From assembly GCA_016869535.1 (NCBI GenBank), contig VGDX01000009.1, positions 50,977 through 114,976 on the forward strand: 64,000 bases of DNA, read 5' to 3'. The DNA is from Alphaproteobacteria bacterium. GTDB taxonomy: Bacteria > Pseudomonadota > Alphaproteobacteria > Rhizobiales > Methyloligellaceae. Below are positions 36,762-46,388 of this stretch, piece after piece (position 1 is the first letter of the stretch; each line of letters begins with the position of its first letter). A model generated the notes under the pieces. That model saw only the letters and a list, made by a program, of their open reading frames with translations. It was not told the origin of the DNA and made no database searches. The position numbers were made by a program, and so were the translations under genes.

Positions 36762-39275
36762 CTACTCGGCAGCTATGTGGCCTGGGGGCCGGCGAAATGC
36801 CGACCGCATCTCAGTCTCGGCCGTTTGCGGCAGGACGGCATCCGCAGCGAAATCATCAACGGCGATGACGCGTTCAACGAGCTCACGTTGTTCGGCAAGC
36901 GCACGCGCCTCCTCGGCGGTGAGTACGCCTTTTTGTTCCGCTTCGGCGATCCAATCGTGACCGTGGAAACGCCTCACCTCACCTTTACGGATGGCGCGTT
37001 CAAGCTTCTTGTCGGCCTCCTCATTGGCGACAACTTTGGCCAGTGTGTATTCGAGAACCCCTACGCGGTCGTCAGCATCATCTGAGACATATATCCCCCT
37101 GGTGAGACGGTCGCGAAAAGCCCCCGGCTCGAGCGCCGCGCGCACGATTTCCTTCCCAGCCTGATCGCTCGCCGGCCTGCGCCAACTGCCCAAAGGAAAA
37201 AGCAACGGACGCATCAGCCATGCCGCCCAATGCACCGGGAAATTATCGACGACACCGCGAAGGGCCTGATCGAAGCGATAGAGGCAATTTCGCGCGCAGT
37301 AATCCACGAGCTTGAGATCGGATTTGGGGTTGCCGTCATCCTCGTAGCGCTTGAGCACAGCCGACAGGAGGTATAATTCGGCGAGCGCATCGGCCATGCG
37401 GCCCGAGATCTTCTGCTTCACCTTTAGACTGCCGCCGAGCAGCGCCACGGTCATGTCGGCAACCAACGCAAAGGACCTCGCAGCGCGGGCAAGCTGGCGC
37501 CACCAATGCGCGGTCGGTCCTGCACCAGCGGGCGCCGTCGCAAACATGCCGAAGGTCAGATTGTGGAACAGGCTGCCCGCGGCATTGGACACGCTGAAGG
37601 CGACATGCTGGTCGAAGACCCTCTCGAAAGCAGCAAGCCCGCGCTCGCGATCGTCGATCTGCAAAGCCTCGATCTCGGCGAAGAGATACGGGTGGCTGCG
37701 CAACGCCCCTTGCGCGAAGGTGATGAGCGTGCGCGTCAGGATATTGGCGCCCTCCACCGTGATCCCGACGGGCACCATCTGATAGGCGCCCTGGATGTAG
37801 TTCGACGGCCCGTCGCAAATGCCTCTGCCGCCGTGAATGTCGAGCGCGTCGTTGACCGAGGCGCGCATGCGCTCGGTCGAGACATATTTCAGCAGCGCCG
37901 AGAGCACGGCGGGCTTTTCCCCCGCCGACACCATGGAAGCGGTCACCGCGCGCGCCGCCTCCAGCGTGTAAGCGTTCTCGGCGAGCCGCGCCAAGGGTTC
38001 TTCGACGCCTTCCATGTAACCGATCGGCAGATTGAATTGCTTGCGGATGCGGGCATAGGCCGTACTCGTTCTGAGCATCATCTTGGCGGCGGCGGCGCTT
38101 GTTGCCGGCAATGAAATGGATCGTCCGGCGGCAAGGCAACTCATCAGCATGCGCCAGCCCTGCCCGGCACGCTCCGCACCGCCGATGATCCAGTCGAGCG
38201 GAATAAACACGTCGCGGCCCCGTGTCGGCCCGTTGGGGAAGGCTGCACCGCCGGGAAGATGCCGCCGCCCGATCTCGACGCCCGGATGGTCGGTGGGGAT
38301 AAGCGCCAGCGTGATGCCGATATCCTCGCCGCGACCGAGATGGTTTTCCGGATCGAGCAGGCGGAAGGCGAGGCCGAGTAGTGTGGCTTTCGGCGCGAGC
38401 GTGATGTAGCGCTTGTCCCAGGTGAGATTGATGCCGAGCGTTTCCTTGCCATCGTGACGGCCGCGCGTGACGATGCCCACATCACGCATGGAGGCCGCAT
38501 CAGAGCCGGAGAATGGTCCGGTGAGCGCGAAGCAGGGAATTTCCTCGCCGCGCGCCAGACGCGGCAGATAGTGTGCCTTCTGCGCTTGCGTGCCGTATTT
38601 TTCGATCAACTCGCCGGGTCCGAGCGAGTTCGGCACCATGACGATGGTCACACCATCGGCGCTGCGCGAGGATATCATTCCGAGCACCAGCGATTGCGCC
38701 TGGGCGGAGAAGCCGAGCCCGCCATGCTCTTTGGAAATGAGCATGCCGAGAAAGCCGTTCTCGCGCACGAAGCTCCAGATCTCATCAGGGATATCGTGGA
38801 GCTCATGCCGGATCTGCCAGTCCTTGAGGCGCTTGCAGAGCTCGACGGTCGGACCGTCAAGGAAGGCACGCTCCTCGGCCGTCAGTGTGATCGGCGCGAC
38901 GCGACGCAGCTTCGTCCAATCGGGCGTGCCCGAGAACAGCTCGGCATCCCAACCGACGGTTCCGGCCTCCAAGGCTTCGCGCTCGGTCTCCGAGATCGCG
39001 GGCATCGCGTCTCTCAACGCGCGATAGGCCGGGAGCACGATGTATTTGCGCTTGATCTCAGGCAAGCTCACCACGAACAGAAGCCCGGCGATCAGCCAAC
39101 CAAGCAGCGCCCACAGTGGAAAGACCGGCCAATGCAACTGCCCGCTCGCCAGTCCCATCTGCGCACACAGGGTAATGATTGCGACCGACAGCGCCCACAC
39201 CCTGAGCGAGGCGCGGTTCATGGCCAAAGCGAACAGCGTGAGAATCGCTGCAAGGGCGAAAATGACTTCTGCCAT
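36762..39275 (-). CDS. fadE: Acyl-CoA dehydrogenase, FadE type
   Basis: 837 residues. First oxidation step of beta-oxidation. Two to three N-terminal membrane segments (about residues 1-75), then the acyl-CoA dehydrogenase fold (FLGMLISKEHGGLGFSAQAQS, LTGPFSGSDAASMRDVG, MEGVEEPLARLAENAYTLEAARAV, DIHGGRGICDGPSNYIQGAYQ) and the C-terminal DUF1974-like domain of the large FadE class. First gene of the operon. It is divergent from the CDGSH protein gene, so a regulated promoter should lie in 39276-39458; I see no obvious FadR-like operator. Confidence 0.93.
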   Translation of the reverse strand: MAEVIFALAAILTLFALAMNRASLRVWALSVAIITLCAQMGLASGQLHWPVFPLWALLGWLIAGLLFVVSLPEIKRKYIVLPAYRALRDAMPAISETEREALEAGTVGWDAELFSGTPDWTKLRRVAPITLTAEERAFLDGPTVELCKRLKDWQIRHELHDIPDEIWSFVRENGFLGMLISKEHGGLGFSAQAQSLVLGMISSRSADGVTIVMVPNSLGPGELIEKYGTQAQKAHYLPRLARGEEIPCFALTGPFSGSDAASMRDVGIVTRGRHDGKETLGINLTWDKRYITLAPKATLLGLAFRLLDPENHLGRGEDIGITLALIPTDHPGVEIGRRHLPGGAAFPNGPTRGRDVFIPLDWIIGGAERAGQGWRMLMSCLAAGRSISLPATSAAAAKMMLRTSTAYARIRKQFNLPIGYMEGVEEPLARLAENAYTLEAARAVTASMVSAGEKPAVLSALLKYVSTERMRASVNDALDIHGGRGICDGPSNYIQGAYQMVPVGITVEGANILTRTLITFAQGALRSHPYLFAEIEALQIDDRERGLAAFERVFDQHVAFSVSNAAGSLFHNLTFGMFATAPAGAGPTAHWWRQLARAARSFALVADMTVALLGGSLKVKQKISGRMADALAELYLLSAVLKRYEDDGNPKSDLKLVDYCARNCLYRFDQALRGVVDNFPVHWAAWLMRPLLFPLGSWRRPASDQAGKEIVRAALEPGAFRDRLTRGIYVSDDADDRVGVLEYTLAKVVANEEADKKLERAIRKGEVRRFHGHDWIAEAEQKGVLTAEEARALAEQRELVERVIAVDDFAADAVLPQTAETEMRSAFRRPPGHIAAE

Positions 39276-39458
39276 TGGCAGCCTCCAAACGAGCCTATGC
39301 CCCCGCGGCGTCTCCGTTACTTGGAATCAACTCATCCTAGACGCAAGTGTTACCCAGCCGCTTAATGGGGGAAAGCTCGGACGCTTTCTTGTGCCATCTA
39401 GGCGAATTGGCTAATGAGGAGGCAATCTGGGCCTTTGAGAACCTTGCTGGGAGACATT

Positions 39459-39698
39459 ATGAGCGAGCCCGAGCGGCCGCAGCTCAGCCCCTATCAGGTC
39501 GAGCTTGAGGCCGGAAAACGCTATGCCTGGTGCCGCTGCGGGCGCAGCCAGAAACAGCCCTTTTGCGACGGCTCCCATGCCGGAACGGGCATTGAGCCCC
39601 TGATGTTCACCGCTGAACGCACCGAGCTTGCGCTGCTTTGCGGCTGTAAGGATACCGGCGACCCGCCTTTTTGCGACGGCTCGCATATGCTTCTCTGA
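39459..39698 (+). CDS. Dual CDGSH iron-sulfur domain protein
   Basis: 79 residues. Two CDGSH cluster-binding motifs: CRCGRSQKQPFCDGSH (about residues 27-42) and CGCKDTGDPPFCDGSH (about 62-77). Each has three Cys and one His for a [2Fe-2S] cluster. Dual-CDGSH proteins are related to the eukaryotic MiNT class and are thought to work in redox or Fe-S handling. No signal peptide. The start at 39459 is chosen over 39414 because MSEPERPQLSPYQVEL fits the family length. Confidence 0.92.
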   Translation: MSEPERPQLSPYQVELEAGKRYAWCRCGRSQKQPFCDGSHAGTGIEPLMFTAERTELALLCGCKDTGDPPFCDGSHMLL

Positions 39699-39857
39699 TT
39701 TATAAGTCACATTTCTCACTGGCAAAGTTGTAAGCGGCGACCCCTTCTTGCTAAGAAAGGACAGGCGGCGGGGGCGCCTGTTGAGCATCTTGGTTTGCAA
39801 CGCCCCTTTTCTGGGGACTCCCTTCTATTATCGGGAAAAGGCGAGGCAGGCGCGCTG

Positions 39858-40772
39858 ATGTCTTATTTTCTCCAACAATTGATCAACGGGGTCGCGCTCG
39901 GCTCGATCTACGGGCTCATCGCCATCGGCTACACCATGGTCTATGGCATCATCGGCATGATCAATTTCGCCCACGGTGACATCTTCATGGTGGGCTCGTT
40001 CATCGCGCTAATTCTGTTTCTCATCTTGCTCAGCTTAGGGGTCACCATGATCCCGCTGGCGCTGCTCATCGTGCTCCTGGTCGCCATGTGCCTTACCGCC
40101 GTTTGGGGATGGACTGTTGAGCGCATCGCTTACCGGCCTTTGCGAGAATCATTCCGGCTCGCGCCACTGATCACCGCCATCGGCATGTCTATCGTGTTGC
40201 AGAATTTCATTCAGGTAGCGCAAGGCGCGCGCGTGAAGCCGCTTCAGCCCGTCGTCACCGGCGGCTACGTGCTGTCCGAGGGAGGCGGCTTCTCGGTCAT
40301 CCTGTCCAACATCCAGATCCTGATTGTAGTGACGACGCTCGTTCTTATGGTCCTGTTCTGGCTGGTCATCACCCGCACCGCGCTTGGCCGCGCGCAACGC
40401 GCTTGCGAGCAGGACCGACTCATGGCCTCGCTCTCCGGCGTCAATGTCGACCGCACCATCTCGCTGACATTCGTGCTTGGCGCCATGCTCGCCGCCGTCG
40501 CCGGCCTGCTCTACCTCCTCTATTACGGGGTGATCGACTTCTACATCGGTTTTATCGCCGGCATCAAAGCCTTCACGGCTGCCGTGTTCGGAGGCATCGG
40601 TTCGCTGCCCGGGGCCATGCTTGGTGGACTGATCATCGGCCTGATCGAGACGTTCTGGTCGGCCTATTTCAGCATCGAGTATAAAGACGTGGCGGCGTTC
40701 TCGATGCTCGCCATCGTGCTGATCTTTTTCCCGACTGGCCTGCTCGGCCGCCCCGAAGTGGAGAAGGTTTGA
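39858..40772 (+). CDS. livH: Branched-chain amino acid ABC transporter permease LivH
   Basis: 304 residues, about eight transmembrane helices. Starts [20 protein letters not shown], the usual LivH opening, with [17 protein letters not shown] and the late [20 protein letters not shown] (ATPase-coupling loop). First gene of livHMGF. Start at 39858 chosen over the open frame from 39795, which lacks a normal N-terminus. Confidence 0.96.
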   Translation: MSYFLQQLINGVALGSIYGLIAIGYTMVYGIIGMINFAHGDIFMVGSFIALILFLILLSLGVTMIPLALLIVLLVAMCLTAVWGWTVERIAYRPLRESFRLAPLITAIGMSIVLQNFIQVAQGARVKPLQPVVTGGYVLSEGGGFSVILSNIQILIVVTTLVLMVLFWLVITRTALGRAQRACEQDRLMASLSGVNVDRTISLTFVLGAMLAAVAGLLYLLYYGVIDFYIGFIAGIKAFTAAVFGGIGSLPGAMLGGLIIGLIETFWSAYFSIEYKDVAAFSMLAIVLIFFPTGLLGRPEVEKV

Positions 40773-42322
40773 GCGCCTTGGCCGAAACCGGCAAACCCTT
40801 CGGCCAGAGACTGCAATCGGCCTTGGGTGACGCCGTTATCGGCGGCCTCATCGCCTTTTTGCTGTTTTCGCTGCTGCTCGGCCTCAGGATGGTCGACAAG
40901 GTGACCGGGCTGACGCTCGAGCCCCGTCCCTGGTTGCTCATTACCGCTGTGGCGATCGTCTTCTTCGGCCGCTTGTTGCTCAGCCTGTTCGTCTGGCAGG
41001 CAGAGTATCCGATCACCAAACCCTTTGCCAAATTCTTCACGCGCGAGCCGTTCGATCGGCGCGACCTCATCGTGCTTGGCAGTGTAGCCGCGATCTCCGG
41101 GGTGATGCTCCTCTTCCGGAACCCTATCTACAGTCTCTTTGCCATTCCTATCCTCCTCTTCTTAGGCCTAGGCTCCTTACGCCGACTGATCGTCTATTTC
41201 TTTCCCGATCTGCCTTATGCCCGCATCTTCGTCACAGTCGGCTTGCTGTTTGCCATCTTCTTCCCGCTCTCAACCTACTTTCTGGAAAAAACTTTCCATC
41301 TCGGCCTGCCGCTCCGCTACTGGTTCGACCTTGCCATCCTGGTGCTCACCTACATCATGCTCGGTTGGGGCCTGAACATCGTGGTCGGCCTCGCCGGTCT
41401 ACTCGATCTCGGCTATGTCGCGTTTTATGCGGTGGGCGCTTACACCTTCGCCTTGCTCGCCACGCATTTCGGCTTGGGCTTTTGGATTTGCCTCCCCGTC
41501 GCCGGAGCAGTCGCGGCGCTTTGGGGCATCATTCTCGGTTTCCCGGTGTTGCGCCTACGCGGCGATTATCTCGCCATCGTCACCCTCGCCTTTGGCGAGA
41601 TCATCCGCATCGTGCTGCTCAACTGGACTGAAGTGACCAACGGTCCAAACGGCGTTTCCGGCATCCCGAAGCCAACCTTTTTCGGCCTGCCCTTCACCCC
41701 CATCGCCGCCGGCGGCGGTGAGACCTTCAGCTCCTTCTTCGGCCTGAAATACGACCCGCTCCAGGGCATCATCTTCCTCTATTACGTTATCCTGGCGCTC
41801 GCCCTGTTCACCAATCTCGTGACGCTCAGGTTACGCCGTCTCCCAGTCGGCCGCGCCTGGGAAGCGATGCGCGAAGACGAAATCGCCTGCCGTTCACTCG
41901 GCATCAACACCACCGTCACCAAACTTACGGCCTTCGCCACTGGCGCGTTGTTCGGTGGACTTGCCGGAAGCTTTTTCGCCACACGTCAGGGCTTCATCAG
42001 CCCGGAGAGCTTCACCTTCATCGAATCCGCGATCATCCTCGCCATCGTGGTGCTTGGCGGCATGGGAAGCCAGCTTGGTGTCGCCATCGCCGCTATCGTC
42101 ATGGTCGGCGGTTTCGAGGCGTTGCGTCATACGGATTGGCTCGAAGAAATTTTCGGGCCGGATTTCGATCCCTCACTCTATCGAATGCTGCTGTTTGGAG
42201 CCGCCATGGTGGCCATCATGGTCTGGCGACCTCGTGGGCTCGTCGCCGCGCGCGATCCAACGATCACGCTGGGAGAGGCTCGTGCGATACCACCCGACCT
42301 TGTCAAAGAAGGCCGCGCATGA
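40769..42322 (+). CDS. livM: Branched-chain amino acid ABC transporter permease LivM
   Basis: 517 residues, TTG start overlapping the livH stop. N-terminal ~170 residues form extra helices before the common LivM core ([70 protein letters not shown] segment, [18 protein letters not shown]). Partner of LivH in the inner membrane. Such long LivM proteins are usual in Rhizobiales. Stop overlaps livG (ATGA). Confidence 0.95.
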   Translation: MSALAETGKPFGQRLQSALGDAVIGGLIAFLLFSLLLGLRMVDKVTGLTLEPRPWLLITAVAIVFFGRLLLSLFVWQAEYPITKPFAKFFTREPFDRRDLIVLGSVAAISGVMLLFRNPIYSLFAIPILLFLGLGSLRRLIVYFFPDLPYARIFVTVGLLFAIFFPLSTYFLEKTFHLGLPLRYWFDLAILVLTYIMLGWGLNIVVGLAGLLDLGYVAFYAVGAYTFALLATHFGLGFWICLPVAGAVAALWGIILGFPVLRLRGDYLAIVTLAFGEIIRIVLLNWTEVTNGPNGVSGIPKPTFFGLPFTPIAAGGGETFSSFFGLKYDPLQGIIFLYYVILALALFTNLVTLRLRRLPVGRAWEAMREDEIACRSLGINTTVTKLTAFATGALFGGLAGSFFATRQGFISPESFTFIESAIILAIVVLGGMGSQLGVAIAAIVMVGGFEALRHTDWLEEIFGPDFDPSLYRMLLFGAAMVAIMVWRPRGLVAARDPTITLGEARAIPPDLVKEGRA

Positions 42323-43164
42323 GGCCCTGGCAATATGATCCCCTGCTCAAGGTCGGCCACCTGACCATGCGGTTTGGCGGTCTAACCGCCGTCGACAACG
42401 TCACCTTTCAGGTCGCGAGACGGGACATTACCGCGCTGATCGGGCCGAACGGCGCCGGCAAGACGACGGTGTTCAACTGCATCACCGGTTTCTACAAGCC
42501 GACCGAAGGCACGGTCGAGCTCAGGCAACCCGGTCCACACGATTTCCGCCTGGAACGGATGGACGACCACGACATCAATAGCGTCGCCCGTGTTGCCCGC
42601 ACCTTCCAAAATATCCGGCTGTTCCAAGGCATGACCGTGCTGGAGAATTTGATGGTGGCGCAGCACTCTATGCTTTGGCCTGCTTCGGGCTACACGGTCG
42701 GAGCCCTACTCGGCATTGGCGGCTTCGTGAAGGCGCAGAACGAGGCGGTCGAATTCGCCTGTCACTGGCTCGAACGTGTAGGCCTGCTCGCCCGCGCCGA
42801 CGAGGCGGCCGGAGGACTTCCTTACGGCGACCAGCGGAAGCTCGAGATCGCCCGCGCCATGTGCACAAGACCTCTGCTTCTTTGCCTCGATGAGCCGGCG
42901 GCCGGTCTCAACGCGCGCGAGAGCGATGGGCTCAACGAGCTGCTATTTTCCATCCGGGAAAGAGACGGTATCTCCATCCTGCTCATCGAGCACGATATGA
43001 GCGTGGTGATGCGCATCTCCGATCACATCGTCGTTCTTGATTACGGCAAGAAGATCGCTGACGCGACGCCGGAGGAAATCCGCAACGATCCCTCCGTTAT
43101 CGCCGCCTATCTCGGCGTTCCAGACGACGAATTGGCGGAAGTCGAGCGCGAGGTTCACCTATGA
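42319..43164 (+). CDS. livG: Branched-chain amino acid ABC transporter ATP-binding protein LivG
   Basis: 281 residues. Walker [11 protein letters not shown]-loop region [18 protein letters not shown] signature-like [15 protein letters not shown], Walker [13 protein letters not shown] and switch His in [11 protein letters not shown]. Overlaps livM by four bases and livF by four bases (ATGA), so translation is coupled. Confidence 0.96.
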   Translation: MRPWQYDPLLKVGHLTMRFGGLTAVDNVTFQVARRDITALIGPNGAGKTTVFNCITGFYKPTEGTVELRQPGPHDFRLERMDDHDINSVARVARTFQNIRLFQGMTVLENLMVAQHSMLWPASGYTVGALLGIGGFVKAQNEAVEFACHWLERVGLLARADEAAGGLPYGDQRKLEIARAMCTRPLLLCLDEPAAGLNARESDGLNELLFSIRERDGISILLIEHDMSVVMRISDHIVVLDYGKKIADATPEEIRNDPSVIAAYLGVPDDELAEVEREVHL

Positions 43165-43916
43165 GCCAGCCTCTGCTCGAGATCAATCATGTCACGGCCG
43201 GCTACGGCCGCATCTCGGTGCTGCATGACATCAACATTGACGTTCGTCAGGGCGAGATCGTCGCCCTGATCGGTGCCAACGGCGCCGGCAAAACAACGAC
43301 GATGATGACGATTTTCGGACGGCCTCGCGCCACGAGCGGGCAGATCATCTTCGACGGCCAGGATATTACCGACCTGCCAACGCATGTAATCGCCCTCCTG
43401 CGCATCGTTCAATCGCCGGAAGGGCGGCGCATTTTCCCGCGCATGACGGTGATGGAAAATTTGCAGATGGGCGCCATCGTCGCCAGCGACCCCGCTATCT
43501 TCGATGAAGACCTGGAAAAGGTATGCACCCTATTCCCTGTCTTGAAGGAGCGGCGCGAGCAGCGCGGCGGCACATTGTCAGGCGGCGAGCAACAGATGCT
43601 CGCCATCGCCCGCGCGCTGATGGGACGGCCTAAGCTGCTCCTGCTCGACGAACCGTCGCTCGGGCTTGCTCCCCTCATCGTCAAGCAAATCTTCGCGGCG
43701 ATCAAAGAACTGAATACCCGGCACGGTCTTACCGTGTTTATCGTCGAGCAGAACGCCTATCACACGCTGAAGCTGGCCGACCGCGGCTATGTCATGGTCA
43801 ATGGCAAGATCACACTTACGGGGACCGGTAGGGAGCTTCTCGAGCGCAAGGATGTGCAAGCCGCCTATCTCGGGGGCGGTGGCGACATTACGCTGAAGCG
43901 TGGAGGCGCGGCGTGA
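43161..43916 (+). CDS. livF: Branched-chain amino acid ABC transporter ATP-binding protein LivF
   Basis: 251 residues. Walker A GANGAGKTT, signature LSGGEQQMLAIARAL, Walker B LLLDEPSLGL, switch His replaced by Gln in the LivF-typical FIVEQNAYHTL. Second ATPase of the Liv transporter. ATGA overlap with livG before and GTGA overlap with the small membrane protein after. Confidence 0.97.
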   Translation: MSQPLLEINHVTAGYGRISVLHDINIDVRQGEIVALIGANGAGKTTTMMTIFGRPRATSGQIIFDGQDITDLPTHVIALLRIVQSPEGRRIFPRMTVMENLQMGAIVASDPAIFDEDLEKVCTLFPVLKERREQRGGTLSGGEQQMLAIARALMGRPKLLLLDEPSLGLAPLIVKQIFAAIKELNTRHGLTVFIVEQNAYHTLKLADRGYVMVNGKITLTGTGRELLERKDVQAAYLGGGGDITLKRGGAA

Positions 43917-44251
43917 CCTGGCTCTCTGACGATGGATTCTGGGTGTTCTTCATCCTTACGGTCATCATCGGAGGCGGCGCCGCGTTTCTCGCCGGACGGG
44001 GTCTGGCCAAGTCGTGGAAGCCCTTCTGGCGCGTGTTTTTCTATATGGCGTTGCTGGCCGCCGCAGTCCGTTTCTTCCATCAGGCCTTATTCGACGGCAA
44101 TCTCCTGTCGCCCTACTATTACCTCCTGACCTATGCGATTCTCGTGGGGGCATGCGCGCTGGGCTATCGCTGGATGCGCACGACACAGATGGTCACGCAA
44201 TATGGCTGGCTTTATGTCCGGTCGAGCCCCTTGACCTGGCGCCATCGATGA
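43913..44251 (+). CDS. Small integral membrane protein in liv operon (DUF6867-like)
   Basis: 112 residues, GTG start overlapping the livF stop by four bases. Three membrane segments (about 8-27, 38-57, 68-88) and a short polar C-terminus (MRTTQMVTQYGWLYVRSS). It sits between livF and livK. I recall such proteins as DUF6867 in Rhizobiales liv operons; I cannot verify this. Inference: an accessory membrane part of the transporter. Confidence 0.7.
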   Translation: MTWLSDDGFWVFFILTVIIGGGAAFLAGRGLAKSWKPFWRVFFYMALLAAAVRFFHQALFDGNLLSPYYYLLTYAILVGACALGYRWMRTTQMVTQYGWLYVRSSPLTWRHR

Positions 44252-44313
44252 TCGATGCCGCGCCTTGGGGCTTGGTGTAGAGTGGAATTAGTCGGTTGCA
44301 GAAGGAGATGACG

Positions 44314-45453
44314 ATGAGGCGAATTACCGGGTTGATCGCGGCGCTTGCCGTAGCTGGCTTTCTTGCAGGGTGTGGCGGCGCCGAGGATAGCAATGAGATC
44401 CCTATCGCCGCCGTCGGTCCGGTTACAGGTCAATACGCCTCCTTCGGACATCAAATGAAGAACGGCGCCGAGTTGGCCGTCGAGGACATCAATGCAGCCG
44501 GCGGTGTGCTGGGCAAAAAGCTCGACTTCAGCATGGGCGATGATGCCTGCGATCCGAAGCAGGCGGTTGCCGTCGCCAATCAGATCACCGGCAAGGGCGT
44601 CGCACTTGTTGCCGGCCATTATTGCTCCGGCTCGTCGATTCCGGCATCGCAAGTCTATGCCGAAAGCGACACGGTGCAGATCTCTCCTGCTTCGACCAAT
44701 CCTGCCTTCACCGACGAACGTGCCGGCCCTAACATCTACCGCGTCTGCGGACGCGACGATGAGCAAGGCGGCGTCGCTGGCAAATATCTTGCTGACCATT
44801 TCGCCGGAAAGAACATCGCCATCGTTCACGACAAGACCGCCTACGGCAAAGGCCTCGCCGACGAGGTGAAGAAGTCGCTCAATGCGAATGGCGTGCAGGA
44901 AGTCTTGTATGAAGCTTACAGCGCGGGCGAGAAGGATTACTCGGCGCTCGTCTCCAAGCTCAAGCAAGCGGGCGTCGATGCGCTGTTCCTCGGAGGGTAT
45001 CACACCGAGGGAGGTCTCATCGTGCGTCAGATGCGCGACCAGGGCATGAACACCGTCCTCATGGGCGGCGATGCGCTCATCACCCAGGAATATTGGTCGA
45101 TCACCGGTCCGGCCGGCGAAGGCACGCTGATGACCTTCTCGCCCGATCCGCGCAAGAACCCGGCGGCCGCCGAGGTGGTGAAGCGTTTCAAGGACAAAGG
45201 CATCGAGCCCGAGGGCTATGTGCTCTACACCTATGCGGCGATCCAGGCCTGGGCGCAGGCGGTGGAGAAGGCGGCGAGCACCGCTGCCACCGATGTGGTC
45301 AAGGCGCTTAACGAGAATGAGTTCGACACCGTGATCGGCAAGTTCAAGTTCAACGACAAGGGCGATCCCAACCTGCCGCCTTACGCCGTCTATCGCTGGT
45401 CAAATGGGTCGTACGAGGAGATCGACGGCGGGTCACCGCAACCTGCCGGCTAG
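44314..45453 (+). CDS. livK: Branched-chain amino acid ABC transporter substrate-binding protein (lipoprotein)
   Basis: 379 residues. Type I periplasmic binding protein (IPIAAVGPVTGQYASFGHQMKNGAELAVEDINAAGGVLGKK). The N-terminus has a lipobox (AVAGFLAGCGG), so it is probably anchored to a membrane by an acylated Cys. Start at 44314 is set by the Shine-Dalgarno GAAGGAG (44301-44307) and gives a normal signal peptide. Last gene of the liv operon. Confidence 0.94.
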   Translation: MRRITGLIAALAVAGFLAGCGGAEDSNEIPIAAVGPVTGQYASFGHQMKNGAELAVEDINAAGGVLGKKLDFSMGDDACDPKQAVAVANQITGKGVALVAGHYCSGSSIPASQVYAESDTVQISPASTNPAFTDERAGPNIYRVCGRDDEQGGVAGKYLADHFAGKNIAIVHDKTAYGKGLADEVKKSLNANGVQEVLYEAYSAGEKDYSALVSKLKQAGVDALFLGGYHTEGGLIVRQMRDQGMNTVLMGGDALITQEYWSITGPAGEGTLMTFSPDPRKNPAAAEVVKRFKDKGIEPEGYVLYTYAAIQAWAQAVEKAASTAATDVVKALNENEFDTVIGKFKFNDKGDPNLPPYAVYRWSNGSYEEIDGGSPQPAG

Positions 45454-45455
45454 AG

Positions 45456-45668
45456 CTATGTCTTCTTGGCGGCACGCTCCTCGGCCCTGAACTCCGCTTC
45501 GAGTTCCTTTTCAAGCCGGACCAGATCCTCAGGGAGCGGCATGCCGAAAGCGAGCATCTCGTTCAGCTTTTCGCGGATTTGCAGGTAAAGCTCGTGCCGA
45601 TCCTCGGGCTGGTTCTCCATCTGGGTGAGGAGTAGCGCGATTTCTGCCTTCAAATCGTCGAACGCCAT
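45456..45668 (-). CDS. Conserved small helical protein, unknown function
   Basis: 70 residues (MAFDDLKAEIALLLTQMENQ...), highly charged and helical (many Glu/Lys/Arg, Leu spacing fit for a coiled coil), ending EERAAKKT. No known motif and no membrane segment. It converges with livK (3 bases apart) and is divergent from the membrane protein at 45811. I recognise the sequence style from small Rhizobiales proteins but cannot assign a function. Confidence 0.7.
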   Translation of the reverse strand: MAFDDLKAEIALLLTQMENQPEDRHELYLQIREKLNEMLAFGMPLPEDLVRLEKELEAEFRAEERAAKKT

Positions 45669-45810
45669 GGCATGGTGCTCCTTGGTTTAGTTCGGCGGAT
45701 CGGACCACAAACTGTTGGCAGCGGCAAGTGAGCCAAGGCAGCCGGATTGCAGCCGGCGCGTTTCCCCTGCATAGTCAAGGGAATCGGGTCGGACGATAAG
45801 GGATGCGGCG

Positions 45811-46293
45811 ATGGAAAAAGTGACATTCGACAAAGCGGTCGGTTTCATCCTCGCCGCTTTGTTTGCACTCGTGATCGGCGTGTCGATGTGGGCGCTTCTC
45901 GTCGGCGAGTATATGCACGGCGTCATGAACGAGCAGGCACAGCGGAGCTTGCGCATCGTCGGCTTTGCCGGCGCGCTTGCGGCGCTGGCAACTTGGTGGG
46001 TGCAAGGATTTGCCTCCCATCGCGGTCCGGCGGTGCGCTTCCTGTTTGCCTTGTTCATCTTCGTGGTCGCCTTCTCCAGCATCGGCGGCATGCTCCGGGT
46101 GATCTACAGTTACGTCACCTATCCGAGCCAGCAGGACTGGTCTCTGACCGGCCTTTACTGGGCCTCGCAGAGCGACCTGATCTCCTTCGTGATTTTCATG
46201 CTGGTGCCACCGCGCCTGGCTTATGCCGTACTCATCGTAGCCGCAGCCATCTTTATCGCGATCTTTGGGCCGAGAGAGCCGAAGACCGCCTAA
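45811..46293 (+). CDS. Hypothetical four-helix membrane protein
   Basis: 160 residues with four hydrophobic segments (about 10-32, 46-64, 71-95, 125-150). No motif or family recognised. It ends 95 bases before purB; co-transcription is possible. Function unknown. Confidence 0.7.
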   Translation: MEKVTFDKAVGFILAALFALVIGVSMWALLVGEYMHGVMNEQAQRSLRIVGFAGALAALATWWVQGFASHRGPAVRFLFALFIFVVAFSSIGGMLRVIYSYVTYPSQQDWSLTGLYWASQSDLISFVIFMLVPPRLAYAVLIVAAAIFIAIFGPREPKTA

Positions 46294-46388
46294 ACCCGGC
46301 ACGCGACTGTTAACCCCCTGGCGAAGTCGGTTTGAGCGCGGCCACGCGCTCTGCTAGACCTTTTCGTGGAAAGGTCGTCACCACACGC

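Noticed and set aside
39276..39458. FadR operator for the fadE operon.
   Set aside because: No convincing operator sequence was seen in the divergent region.
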